NCBI RefSeq assembly: GCF_000155595.1
Contig: NZ_DS989904.1
Span: 3,629,612-3,693,611, forward strand
DNA length: 64,000 bases
DNA from: Synechococcus sp. PCC 7335
GTDB lineage: Bacteria; Cyanobacteriota; Cyanobacteriia; Phormidesmidales; Phormidesmidaceae
Reading direction: 5' to 3'
In this document: one piece after another, positions 53,654 to 62,366 of the stretch
Position numbering within the stretch: position 1 is the first letter of the stretch
How the letters are laid out: each line of letters begins with the position of its first letter
Program-made: the position numbers and the translations under genes
The notes under the pieces: model-generated
Databases searched by the model: none
The model's input: the letters and a program-made list of their open reading frames with translations, nothing else
What the model was told of the DNA's origin: nothing

Positions 53654-54154
53654 CTACTGTATCTGCTTCGAGATACGTCTTTTTAGCAGCTCGAAGAGTC
53701 TGTCATCGTCTTGTCTCTGCAAGGCGCGGCGGGGAATGACGCTGAGATCGCGTTCTCCATGATATAGCAGGTAGAATTCCTGATCGCGCTGCCATGAGTG
53801 ATAAAACGACCACTTTACTTCTGAGTCAATTTCATCTGTTTGAAACCTGATGGCGTCTTCTCGAAAGCGCAAACGATACTCTGACTTTAGCTTTGGCTGC
53901 GAGCGGTAGATGATTTGAGGTAACAGCAGCAGTGAGTAGAGAGTGAGGGCTAGAAGGCAGACGCTTAGAACAATGAGCAGCCACGCAAAAAACGGGATGC
54001 CAACCGATTGCAACAGATAGATCCCAACAGCGAACATAAAAACGCTAACTGCACCGTCGCGCCAGAGGTTAAGCTTGGTTTTGTAGTAGCGCCGAATAGC
54101 ACGGATATATTCACTCCTCCTGATTGTAAAAATGACATCAACAAAATCTGCCAA
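53654..54154 (-). CDS. YcxB-like membrane protein
   Basis: 166 residues from TTG 54154, with GAGGT at a suitable distance. Two adjacent membrane segments (about 36-56 and 57-80) are followed by a soluble part with YRLRFREDAIRFQTDEIDSEVKWSFYHSWQRDQEFYLLY and VIPRRALQRQDDDRLFELLKRR. This is the layout of the YcxB-like C-terminal domain family, of unknown function. It is convergent with the ATP-grasp gene. Confidence 0.68.
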   Translation of the reverse strand: MADFVDVIFTIRRSEYIRAIRRYYKTKLNLWRDGAVSVFMFAVGIYLLQSVGIPFFAWLLIVLSVCLLALTLYSLLLLPQIIYRSQPKLKSEYRLRFREDAIRFQTDEIDSEVKWSFYHSWQRDQEFYLLYHGERDLSVIPRRALQRQDDDRLFELLKRRISKQIQ

Positions 54155-54211
54155 GACAGACTGACCTCATGGTTTTCTAGGGTGAATGGGTATTCAATCT
54201 ACTCAGTTTGC

Positions 54212-54583
54212 CTACCAGCCGACAGTCTGAGCAATTGTTTGAGCGAGTACCTCATACTTGAAAGGTTTGGTAATTATGCCATCAACCCCTAAAGCCATAA
54301 ATTCTTTTTGGTCGCTAACGTCTGTGTTGCCTGTCAGTAGGAGCACGGGAATAGTGCGAGTTGACTCACGGTCCTGAAGCTTCTTGTAGACAGCAATCCC
54401 GTCTTCTTCTGGCATGACAACATCAATCAAAATTAGATCGAGTGGCTTAGACTGGGCAATCGAAATGCCTTCTTTTCCAGAAGCGGCCGTCCATACAGTC
54501 CAGTCCGTCTTACTTTCCAAAGAAAGTTGAATAACCTCCCGTATTCCTTCATCGTCATCGACGACTAATACTCGCTTCGCCAT
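54212..54583 (-). CDS. Single-domain response regulator (CheY-like)
   Basis: 123 residues, one receiver domain: VLVVDDDEG (acidic pair D9/D10), phospho-acceptor D54 in LILIDVVMPEEDG, VLLLTGNTD and ITKPFKYE. It has no output domain. It lies 75 nt after the multi-receiver GGDEF gene on the same strand and may be a shuttle in the same phosphorelay, which is inference. Confidence 0.85.
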   Translation of the reverse strand: MAKRVLVVDDDEGIREVIQLSLESKTDWTVWTAASGKEGISIAQSKPLDLILIDVVMPEEDGIAVYKKLQDRESTRTIPVLLLTGNTDVSDQKEFMALGVDGIITKPFKYEVLAQTIAQTVGW

Positions 54584-54658
54584 TTTGCTATCCTATTGCC
54601 GCTATGCGATCACTGCCATTCTATTACCAGCAATCAAATCGCCGGGTTTAATTACTGT

Positions 54659-57043
54659 TTAACGACCAAAGATGCAGATCTGGTTGCGTCCGGCTGCTTT
54701 AGCACGGTATAGAGCCTGGTCAGCGCGACGGTAGAGCATTTCAACTGTTTCTCCATCCGCAGGCGCAGTCACCATTCCACCACTGAGACTAACTTGAAAC
54801 TCTAGTAGCAGATCTGATTGGTAGAAAGCGGATGACTTTGCTTGAAAAATATGCTGACCAAAACTCTCGCGCAGCGTATTCAACCGCTGCAGCGATCGTT
54901 CCTTGGAGACATTATATAAACCCACCACGAATTCTTCACCGCCCCAGCGAGCAACCACATCTTCACCTCGAAAGGAGTTGCGCAAATACTCTGCGAATAC
55001 CTTTAACACCTGATCGCCGACATCATGACCATAGCGATCGTTGATTTGTTTGAAATGGTCCAAATCTAAAAGCGCCATACATAGCGGAACACCTTGACGA
55101 ACCGATAGTCTAAGCAAACGTTCCAGCGTCTCTGCCGACTGACGACGACGGCTCAGTCCCGTGAGGCTGTCAATTTCTGCTAGCTTCCTCAAGAGCCGCT
55201 GCCGCTCTAACCGATTCAAGATACGTCCAATCAACTCATGGTCAACCACTGGCTTGCTAATATAATCATCAGCTCCTGCCTCGAACACTTCTCTCACAAT
55301 TTCAGGAGCTGTGTGGGCTGACAAGAATAAAATTGGAATTTGTGCAGTTCTTGGATCGCTGCGAATTACCTGACAAAGCTCTAGTCCATTGAACTGTGGC
55401 ATCTCAAGATCTAGTATCAATAGATCAGGCAAAGTCTTCTCTAATGCTTGCCAAAGCTGAGTCGGCTCAGATAGAAGCGTTAATTGAAATCCCCACGGAC
55501 CCAGTAAACTTTGCAAGTGGAGCAATGTTTCAGGATTGTCATCTAAAGCCACAATCCGAACGTCCGTAGAGGCCCGCTTGGTAACCGTATAAGCGACAGT
55601 TTCTAGTATCTGAGCTACGTCCATAGGTTTGTGCAAGAAGGTACACCCACCAGAGCGCACTACGTTAACCCGCGCGGTTAAAGAGTCTTGTTCACTGATA
55701 ACTAGAATTGGCAAAGAGGGATACTCACTCGTGAGTTCGGCTAAGAATGCAATTCCCTCACCCCAGCTTGGAGCACAACTTGGATCAAAAGTAACTACGT
55801 TAGGTAGCTGCTGAGCCAATCGCCGCCGGGCTTCAGTAAGTGAATGGGCTACTTGAGGATAAAGGCCTGAAATTGAAGCTTGGTGAAGCAACGACTCAGT
55901 CATGTGTTGATCGCTATCAATAATCAGCCAGTCGTAAACGACAGAAGATTGATGTCCTGATTGATGTCCTAACGTAGGAGAATATAAAGCATCCAAGACT
56001 GTACCCGTAGCTGATTTAGTGACTGATGCGTTGTTGCTCTCTAGACGGGGATAAGTTACGAAAGTGGCAGGCGTTAGATTGTCTGCAAAAGCACTAGTAC
56101 TAGACTCAAGAGAACTAGAGTCAAAAGAAGAGTTGGATATAGAAGCGTCAGGTTCAAAGCGCACCAAAGAGTGCTCTAGTGAGTCAATTAGCCTCTCCAA
56201 CTGTTCGATTTGTCTCGTGGTTAGGGAGGAAGTCATACTCAAATAGATTTCAATTTGGCTGGCTATCTGCGAGGCCTGATTCAACCCAAAACTACCCAGC
56301 GTGCCCTTTAAAGTATGAGCAGCAGCTTGCGATCGCCTAAGCACTGCATTCTTTTTAGTGTCGTTATCCGTTGCTTTTGTATCTACCGCTTTATGCCGCT
56401 TAGCTAAATGCGTTGAATCTTGAGCCTGCAAGAAGGGAATTACCTCATTCAAGCTAACTGCTAGCTCTAGATACTTTAGACAGTGCTGATTCCAGGTAGC
56501 GCTTAGTGGATCTAACGACTGTGTGTGCGAACCTTTAGAATCTAGAGGTTTCGGTGCCACCCCTAAGTTTCTTTCTAAAGTATTTGTTGTCTTAGCAGAC
56601 ATGGAAGCTGCATAGCTCACTGAGTCTAGACGGACATTCGACCAAGCTAATAAAGGTGAAGTGTGAGGCTGTTTGTGATGGAGTAACGAGCGCACCTTTA
56701 TTAGCAGCTGATCTAAATCCAACGGCTTAGTTAAATAGCTGTCAGCGCCACCTTTTACACCGATTATTTTCTTAGCTACGGCTTCTTCTACACTCAAGAG
56801 TAAAATTAAAATGTCGCGGCTTTGGCTCCGAAGCCGTCGACAAAAATCGATACTCTTCAGTTCGGATAAGGACAAACCCAGCAGTACTAAGTCATAGTTG
56901 CTTCGCCTAGCTAGGCCTAATACAGACACTTCGTCAGAGGCAATATCTACCTGATAATGGTCCATCACAAGCGCACGCTCTATACGCTTGGACAAAGCAC
57001 CGTCGGTTTCAACTATCAGAATTTTCGTTGTAGGTACTATCAT
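54659..57043 (-). CDS. REC-Hpt-REC-REC-GGDEF hybrid diguanylate cyclase
   Basis: 794 residues, cytoplasmic. The first receiver (1-120) has Gly at the phospho-acceptor position (G56 in LVLLGLSL), so it is probably not phosphorylated. An Hpt domain (about 190-295) carries H243 in AAHTLKGTLGSFGL. A second receiver (about 368-488) has D420. The third (about 494-612) has a normal D545 in LLILDLEMPQ. The GGDEF domain (about 620-794) has GGEEF and an RxxD inhibitory site (RGED) five residues before it, so c-di-GMP synthesis with product inhibition is expected. It starts 12 nt after the oxidoreductase gene, so the two are probably co-transcribed. Confidence 0.86.
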   Translation of the reverse strand: MIVPTTKILIVETDGALSKRIERALVMDHYQVDIASDEVSVLGLARRSNYDLVLLGLSLSELKSIDFCRRLRSQSRDILILLLSVEEAVAKKIIGVKGGADSYLTKPLDLDQLLIKVRSLLHHKQPHTSPLLAWSNVRLDSVSYAASMSAKTTNTLERNLGVAPKPLDSKGSHTQSLDPLSATWNQHCLKYLELAVSLNEVIPFLQAQDSTHLAKRHKAVDTKATDNDTKKNAVLRRSQAAAHTLKGTLGSFGLNQASQIASQIEIYLSMTSSLTTRQIEQLERLIDSLEHSLVRFEPDASISNSSFDSSSLESSTSAFADNLTPATFVTYPRLESNNASVTKSATGTVLDALYSPTLGHQSGHQSSVVYDWLIIDSDQHMTESLLHQASISGLYPQVAHSLTEARRRLAQQLPNVVTFDPSCAPSWGEGIAFLAELTSEYPSLPILVISEQDSLTARVNVVRSGGCTFLHKPMDVAQILETVAYTVTKRASTDVRIVALDDNPETLLHLQSLLGPWGFQLTLLSEPTQLWQALEKTLPDLLILDLEMPQFNGLELCQVIRSDPRTAQIPILFLSAHTAPEIVREVFEAGADDYISKPVVDHELIGRILNRLERQRLLRKLAEIDSLTGLSRRRQSAETLERLLRLSVRQGVPLCMALLDLDHFKQINDRYGHDVGDQVLKVFAEYLRNSFRGEDVVARWGGEEFVVGLYNVSKERSLQRLNTLRESFGQHIFQAKSSAFYQSDLLLEFQVSLSGGMVTAPADGETVEMLYRRADQALYRAKAAGRNQICIFGR

Positions 57044-57055
57044 AGAGCTTCCAAA

Positions 57056-59359
57056 CTACTCATGCACTAATATCGGCACTCGCTTAAAAGCAGGTGTATG
57101 AGATTTAGGGTCAATCTCTGCTTTCATCAAAACATTGGCTTCGGGATAGAACATCAAGGCCGCACCGGGTCGAATCGCACCGCTAATGATTTCGATGTCG
57201 CTAAGCGTGCCAGCACTACCTTGAATGGTGACGCGCTGATGATTCAAAAATCCACCCGCTTTAATATCTTTTGGATTCATGAGGATACACTGCCGATGAG
57301 GTATACCTCTATACTTATCACCAGGCCCATAGACAATAGTATTATGCTGTCGATAGCTACGAGCAGTAATGAGGGTGAGTTGCGTTCCTGGCTGACTACC
57401 AAGTTCACTGTCCACCGATAGGCTCAGATCTGGTAACGGCGTCAGCGGCATTTTGGCCTTGCCAGAGTCGGTTTTGAACCTAGGTGTCGTGAAGATTCGC
57501 CCAGCAATGGTAAATTCTGCCTTGGTCTTGTCAATCTCTCCTATCTTTTTGTAGCCAGGGATGGTTTTAGCAATTAACTCGCGCACGTAGCGGGTATCTT
57601 GCAGCTTGCGCCAATCAATTGGGGAATTGCCATGAATGCGGTGAGCTAGCTCGGTGAGCAGATGAACTTCTGATACTAGGTCTGCAGTGTTTAGATGACT
57701 TTTACCTTCGTCGTTGAGGCGGACAAAGTTATTACCCGACTCAACAGTGGTTTTGTGAGGATTCTCGAATCGGTTGAAGACAGGAAGAATCAGCGTTTGC
57801 TTTTGACCTAATCCGTGAAAGTGACCTAGGTTTGGTTTGGTGGCGACATAGATGATTGTGTCTATCTTGCTAAGAGCGCGCTCAGCCTGGGTTAAATCTG
57901 GATTGGCTGCATAGAGATTGCCTCCTAGGCAAAATAGGGTATCTACTTGCTCCTGGTCAGCAGCTTCGATCAAGGCGCGAGCATGATAGCCCGGTTCGCG
58001 TTTGAGAGAGCGTCCGGTAATCTTCTCTAAAGCTTCTCTAAGGGCGGGTTTAATATCGTTTTTGACGCCCATCGAGCCGAAGCCCTGCACATTCGAATGT
58101 CCGCGAATAGGCATCACGCCCGCACCCATTTTACCGATATTGCCAGTGAGTAAGGCGGTATTAGCGATGCTGCAGACGTTATCAGTGCCATTCGCTTGAT
58201 GAGTAATCCCCATTGCCCAGGCAAAGACAACTTTCCTAGCCTGAGCGATCAGTGTAGCTGCCGCCTCTATATCTGCTTTAGGAATGCCACAGATCTCGGT
58301 GAGCGTCTCCCAGTTAGCCCGTTGAGCTTGCGCTATCACGGCTTCCCAACCTTCTGTATGAGCTTTTAAAAAGTCCCTGTCGATTAGATCTCTTTCGATT
58401 AAGGATTTTTGGATGCCAACGAACAGCGCCAGATCGGAGCCGGGAACAGGCTGTAAGAATAAATTCGCGATATCTGAGCCAGGGACCAGGGACTTGACCG
58501 GGAAAGAAGGTGAGCCGTATTTGACCAGGCCAACCTCACGGATAGGGTTAACCACTAAGATAGTGCCACCGCGATCGCGCACCTTGATCAACTCATTCAT
58601 CAGCCGAGGATGGTTCGCTGGCGCATTCGACCCTACTAACACCACACAATCAGTTTGCTTTAGACTCTCTAAGCTGACCGTAGAAGTCCCAGAGCCGAAC
58701 ATACTGCTAAGACCTGTGGTCGAAGGTCGATGGCATAGATCAGAGCAGTCAGCTAAATTGTTTGAGCCTAATAACCGCATCATTAGCTGTAGTATGTAGG
58801 CTGCTTCGTTAGACGAGCGCCCAGAACTATACGCAGCGACTCGAGTCGGCGGCTGACAAAACGCTTCTGCCATCAGTTCATAAGCTTTCTTCCAGGTGAT
58901 GCGCTGGTAGTGAGACTCACCGGCGGTCAGCATGACAGGAAAACTTAGCCGTCCTAGCCGATCGGCCTCCATTGAGCTGAGTGTCCGTAGATGATCGATG
59001 CAGTGTGTTTCAAAAAAGTGAGGCGCTACAGGCGGTTGAAGCTCAGCGATAATCGACTCCATGCTCTTCATGCAACGCTGCACTTTCTCACCAGCCTCGT
59101 TTGTAAAGCCGCCCTTTTGCCCTCCCGTCCCCCAAGCACAGGACAAACACGCACTCTTATGAAACAACGTTTTCCATACAGGTAGACCTTTAGAAGAAAG
59201 CGTATTTTTAGCCCAGTATTCTATAACGGGTAACCCGCCACCAATTTCCTTGCCCGAATGCTTCTCTAGCTGCCCTTCGGCTGGCTGTTCCGATAGAGAA
59301 ATCTCCATGCTCCCCGTCTCGGTTGTTGGGCCGGCTGTCGATGAGGAGAAATCTTCCAT
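57056..59359 (-). CDS. FdhF/YdeP family molybdopterin oxidoreductase
   Basis: 767 residues, cytoplasmic. The N-terminus has Cys residues that may hold an iron-sulfur cluster (C71, C74 in SACLSCAWG and C96). The molybdopterin domain includes YSSGRSSNEAAY, DLCHRPSTTGLSSMFGSGTS (C209 is the likely molybdenum ligand at the formate dehydrogenase Cys/Sec position), VVLVGSNAPANHPRLM and AWAMGITHQANGTDNV. The C-terminal molydopterin dinucleotide domain is at about 640-767 (LITARSYRQHNTIVYG). The substrate of YdeP-type enzymes is uncertain. It is not NarB, which begins with a different Cys motif. The next gene is a REC/GGDEF regulator 12 nt downstream. Confidence 0.85.
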   Translation of the reverse strand: MEDFSSSTAGPTTETGSMEISLSEQPAEGQLEKHSGKEIGGGLPVIEYWAKNTLSSKGLPVWKTLFHKSACLSCAWGTGGQKGGFTNEAGEKVQRCMKSMESIIAELQPPVAPHFFETHCIDHLRTLSSMEADRLGRLSFPVMLTAGESHYQRITWKKAYELMAEAFCQPPTRVAAYSSGRSSNEAAYILQLMMRLLGSNNLADCSDLCHRPSTTGLSSMFGSGTSTVSLESLKQTDCVVLVGSNAPANHPRLMNELIKVRDRGGTILVVNPIREVGLVKYGSPSFPVKSLVPGSDIANLFLQPVPGSDLALFVGIQKSLIERDLIDRDFLKAHTEGWEAVIAQAQRANWETLTEICGIPKADIEAAATLIAQARKVVFAWAMGITHQANGTDNVCSIANTALLTGNIGKMGAGVMPIRGHSNVQGFGSMGVKNDIKPALREALEKITGRSLKREPGYHARALIEAADQEQVDTLFCLGGNLYAANPDLTQAERALSKIDTIIYVATKPNLGHFHGLGQKQTLILPVFNRFENPHKTTVESGNNFVRLNDEGKSHLNTADLVSEVHLLTELAHRIHGNSPIDWRKLQDTRYVRELIAKTIPGYKKIGEIDKTKAEFTIAGRIFTTPRFKTDSGKAKMPLTPLPDLSLSVDSELGSQPGTQLTLITARSYRQHNTIVYGPGDKYRGIPHRQCILMNPKDIKAGGFLNHQRVTIQGSAGTLSDIEIISGAIRPGAALMFYPEANVLMKAEIDPKSHTPAFKRVPILVHE

Positions 59360-59702
59360 GAGAGTTACTAGGCGAGCTGTTTTCGAAGGTCTAAGTTAGC
59401 TAAGCGGATGGATCGTAATTGTTTGGCTACTGACAAAAACTAAAAGCGAAACAGTTATTTCTCCTTCCTGTAGAGCACCATTCTAGCTATTAAAACGTAA
59501 TTGAGTTACCCTCACTGAATATCTGTTTGTATTGAAGTATAAAAGACAACTAGTTACGAGATTTAACCAGCGACTAATTCATAGAACAGTATCACAAGAG
59601 TTTTTGTCCGTAGATTAGTATTTATCTATTGTGTCTATTGATTCTATTGTGTCTTCTATATAGCAAAGCGTGGATGTATACTCTTCGAAAAGGCAGAGCC
59701 TA

Positions 59703-59782
59703 CGCACTTTGCTATGGCACTCTGCGCTATAAGAAAAGGGGTGTAGCCTTCCTAAGTGTAGTGGAGCAAAGTGCGGAAGGCT
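59703..59782. repeat. Compound inverted repeat
   Basis: CGCACTTTGCT (59703-59713) pairs perfectly with AGCAAAGTGCG (59765-59775), and AGCCTTCC (59745-59752) pairs with GGAAGGCT (59775-59782). The two stems cross, so only one can form at a time or they would make a pseudoknot. The block looks like one copy of a dispersed small intergenic repeat; I cannot confirm other copies in this window. Confidence 0.5.
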
Positions 59783-60105
59783 CATATGTTAGGTTAGTCA
59801 TTCAGTCAATGTGATCTGAGCCGTTTCTAGCATTGTTTAGTCACTAGACCACTTTTAGCGAACAAAGAAATTTTCCCAGAAAGATACATCAAAGTGGAAT
59901 ACAAGGGAATGTCAGACTGCTAATCCTATAGTCTATTTGAATAAACTAACTCGAAAGAATGAATTCAAAGTAACAGATTAGAAGATTCTGTTGGCAACAG
60001 TACTGACCACAACGCAGTTCTTCATCTTGAGAAAGTGTTACTGTTTCTTCAAATGAGTCATAGATACATAGGTATGTTTCTTAATCCTATATCAGTATCT
60101 TTTAC

Positions 60106-60159
60106 ATGATGAAAGTCTCTTCCTCAAAAAATAAGAGGCTTTCACTTTGATTTCATCAT
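60106..60159. repeat. Mutually exclusive hairpins
   Basis: ATGATGAAA (60106-60114) pairs with TTTCATCAT (60151-60159). GAAAGTCTCTT (60111-60121) pairs with AAGAGGCTTTC (60133-60143), with one wobble pair. The two stems share GAAA at 60111-60114, so they compete partly or stack. This is typical of a structured RNA or terminator, but no gene ends nearby. Confidence 0.5.
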
Positions 60160-60547
60160 TAATTGCCAAATCCAGTCACTTTGATGATTTTAATATACAA
60201 GACAGTCTTTTTGTCATCTACCTTTTCAAATTTTTCTAAGAACCAGTAGGTTAGAGAGATTCTAAAAAGTGAAGAAAATAAATCTACTTCGAACAATATC
60301 GAGTGCAGTCACAGAGCTATTGTTCTTACGATGAGCTATAGCATAAGTAGAAGAGTACTTTGACCCTTTTGATAGTACTTCTAAATCTATAGGAGAGTTT
60401 TTCCGCTGCTCTTGTATTCGCGACGAACCAAAGCTAGAGATGGGTAAGAACGAGAGAGTTATTCTCATTCTAATGTCTTATTCCTTAGCCGTTTACGTAG
60501 ATATTTAGAGGTCAGTAAGTTTGGAGCTCAGTTGTTTTATCTATGGA

Positions 60548-61867
60548 CTACCAGTTATTCAAGCATTCTCGGACTGCGTTCCTCACCTTAATCGGGTTTT
60601 TCTCGTCTAGCAGATAGTACCGGAGCCGAGATTCAGCTTCTTCGTAGTCAATCTGCTGAAGGGCGCTGTGCGCATGTATTCGAATTCGTGAGTCTGAATC
60701 TGCTAATAGAGGAATCAGCACGGTAATTGCATCTGTTTGGCCTAACCTAGCTAAGGCTGATACAACAGACTGCTTTAGATTTGGTGAATTATCGGTAGAA
60801 ACGTCAGGAAAAGGATTAGCAAGAAAATTATCAGCCGATTGTACAGATCTTCCAAGCCAAGCAATTAATGGTTTTGCAGCGTAAGGCCTGAGACTATGCT
60901 GATGAGTTTGACTTAACGCTCTCGCAATTTCTGGCTTGATAGTAGGCATAATCATCGGCGCGCTCTGCTCAAAGGCGATCGCTAGCGACCGGATAGCATT
61001 CTCTGTATCTATCCAGCCTAAAGCGCGGACAATTGCCGCTTTGACCGAGGTAGCTACGGGCTGAACTAGGGCTTGACCAAGAGCAACCACAGCGTCTTCG
61101 GTCCCTAATCTACCTAAAGCGATCGCACTTTCTGCGGCGATTTGAGAGTGATCGTGTCGCAAACATTGCTGCAGGGGGTCTACTAAATTGATGTTCGATA
61201 GCAAATCGCTACGTCGCCCGAGCGTACGAATAGCCTCTATACATATAGCGACGTCGGCATCAGTCTCAGCCTCTAACGCGGCTAGCAAAACAGGTGTGAT
61301 TCGTGGGTCGTGGAAGCTACCAAGCGCTTCAATAGCCACTGCCCGAATCTCTGCATTGTCGTCTTTAACAACACTAAGCAAAGGCTCTATCGTCGCGCTG
61401 CGGCGAATATGTGCGAGCACTTTGACAGCTACGATTCGCCGTTCTATAGGCTGGTCAAGGCTAAGCAGGTCGCTGACCGTATCAATGGCGCTATTGCCAA
61501 TACGGATGAGTGCGTTGCGCACCTCTATTTTAAGATCTTCATTTTGAGTGGTTGCTAATAGGTGCGCGATCGCCTCGATCCCTTCAATCTGGTCAAACTG
61601 ACTGAGAACGCGAACTAAGAACCATTGGGTATGAAGATCGCTGGCTGTTCGCAGGCGATTGACTAAGTAGGGGACCGGATGATCGCCCCACTGTGCTATC
61701 TGCCGAGATAGTTGCTTAGCATCTTGCCACTGGCTATGAAAATCGTTTTCTTCGAGCGAGGCGATCGCCTGATCAATCACTTCTGCCATAGATTTTTCAG
61801 ACATAGGCAAACTTGCGGATGCAGTATTTTCTGTAGAAGAAACTGATTTTGAAGGAACCGAGTTCAT
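60548..61867 (-). CDS. HEAT-repeat protein (PBS lyase-like repeats)
   Basis: 439 residues from ATG 61867; two codons earlier is a TTG. The protein is built of about a dozen HEAT repeats of 30 or so residues, such as AVKVLAHIRRSATIEPLLSVVKDDNAEIRAVAIEALGSFHDPRITPVLLAAL. The first 45 residues are Ser-rich and polar. HEAT proteins of this kind in cyanobacteria include bilin lyases and NblB-like degradation factors, and also scaffolds. No catalytic motif identifies which. It is divergent from nirA with a 754-nt shared region. Confidence 0.8.
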   Translation of the reverse strand: MNSVPSKSVSSTENTASASLPMSEKSMAEVIDQAIASLEENDFHSQWQDAKQLSRQIAQWGDHPVPYLVNRLRTASDLHTQWFLVRVLSQFDQIEGIEAIAHLLATTQNEDLKIEVRNALIRIGNSAIDTVSDLLSLDQPIERRIVAVKVLAHIRRSATIEPLLSVVKDDNAEIRAVAIEALGSFHDPRITPVLLAALEAETDADVAICIEAIRTLGRRSDLLSNINLVDPLQQCLRHDHSQIAAESAIALGRLGTEDAVVALGQALVQPVATSVKAAIVRALGWIDTENAIRSLAIAFEQSAPMIMPTIKPEIARALSQTHQHSLRPYAAKPLIAWLGRSVQSADNFLANPFPDVSTDNSPNLKQSVVSALARLGQTDAITVLIPLLADSDSRIRIHAHSALQQIDYEEAESRLRYYLLDEKNPIKVRNAVRECLNNW

Positions 61868-62181
61868 AGGCAATATTGCTAAGTACGCTTTTTAATCATC
61901 AATACTAGAACAGCAACTTTCGTAGGAAAGATAATTCCTCCGATCACAGCTGCCACTACCTTGCCTAGCTAGCGACTAACCAAACTAGTGATAGCTGCTG
62001 CCTATGCATGAACGCTCAAAAATAACCGTCTGCAATCAACTACTTATTTCATACCTACTTTTCTTGCAGGAAGGGAGCAGATGGAAAGTTACAACATCAG
62101 GCTTCATCCAATATCAATCCTAAGCATGCCTAAGATTGCGCGCCTGCGGCGCAGACGAGAGCACAAAACGCATATGTACCA

Positions 62182-62194
62182 TGCATATAATGCA
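62182..62194 (+). promoter_or_regulatory. NtcB-type binding motif TGCA-N5-TGCA upstream of nirA
   Basis: TGCA (62182-62185), five bases, TGCA (62191-62194), also readable as TGCAT-N3-ATGCA. This inverted repeat is the motif described for NtcB-dependent nirA promoters in cyanobacteria. It lies 27 nt upstream of the NtcA site, and an NtcB gene is present at 44413-45435. Confidence 0.7.
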
Positions 62195-62221
62195 AACAAG
62201 GTCTGCCTACGGACATAAACA

Positions 62222-62263
62222 GTAGTAGATAATACAAAACAGGACAGTGAATTTCCATATCTT
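62222..62263 (+). promoter_or_regulatory. NtcA-activated promoter of nirA
   Basis: A perfect GTA-N8-TAC (62222-62235) is followed after exactly 22 nt by TATCTT (62258-62263), a TAN3T -10 box. Spacing is the class II NtcA arrangement. Transcription should start near 62270, giving a leader of about 350 nt. The minus-strand equivalent has no -10 at that distance, so the site serves nirA and not the HEAT gene. Confidence 0.85.
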
Positions 62264-62325
62264 AGTTTCAACTCAATAGATAACGAGTTAGACAAACCCT
62301 AAAACGGTTCCTTATAAGCGTGGTA

Positions 62326-62366
62326 GGTAGGCATAGTAGTTGCTAATAGTGATTGGTATGCCTACC
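62326..62366 (+). promoter_or_regulatory. Hairpin in the nirA leader
   Basis: GGTAGGCATA (62326-62335) pairs perfectly with TATGCCTACC (62357-62366) around a 21-nt loop. The left arm overlaps a GTAG tandem duplication, which allows the pairing to slip by four bases. No T-run follows, so it is not a simple terminator. It may control leader folding or be a processed structure. Confidence 0.5.

Larger units (their letters stand above)
59360..60547. other. 1.2-kb AT-rich intergenic region with structured repeats
   Basis: No gene is supportable in these 1188 nt. Frames at 59629-59814 (plus) and 60262-60468 (minus) have no protein-like features. Two structured elements are listed separately at 59703-59782 and 60106-60159. 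The left end should hold the promoter of the molybdopterin oxidoreductase. A GTA-N7-TAC there (59497-59509) is one base short of an NtcA site. Confidence 0.5.

Noticed and set aside
57056-59359. Assignment as assimilatory nitrate reductase NarB, suggested by nearby ntcB and nirA
   Set aside because: The N-terminal Cys motif (CLSCAW) and the CHRPSTTGL block match FdhF/YdeP-type enzymes. NarB begins with a CPYCGxGC motif that is absent.
59497-59509. NtcA site before the molybdopterin oxidoreductase
   Set aside because: It is GTA-N7-TAC, one base short of the consensus.
59629-59814. Plus-strand 61-codon frame
   Set aside because: It covers the compound inverted repeat and lacks a ribosome-binding site; repeats of this type often create such spurious frames.
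60262-60468. Minus-strand 68-codon frame
   Set aside because: AT-driven composition, no motif, no Shine-Dalgarno, no neighbour relationship.
62104-62295. Minus-strand 63-codon frame
   Set aside because: It runs across the NtcB and NtcA sites of the nirA promoter and has no protein features.
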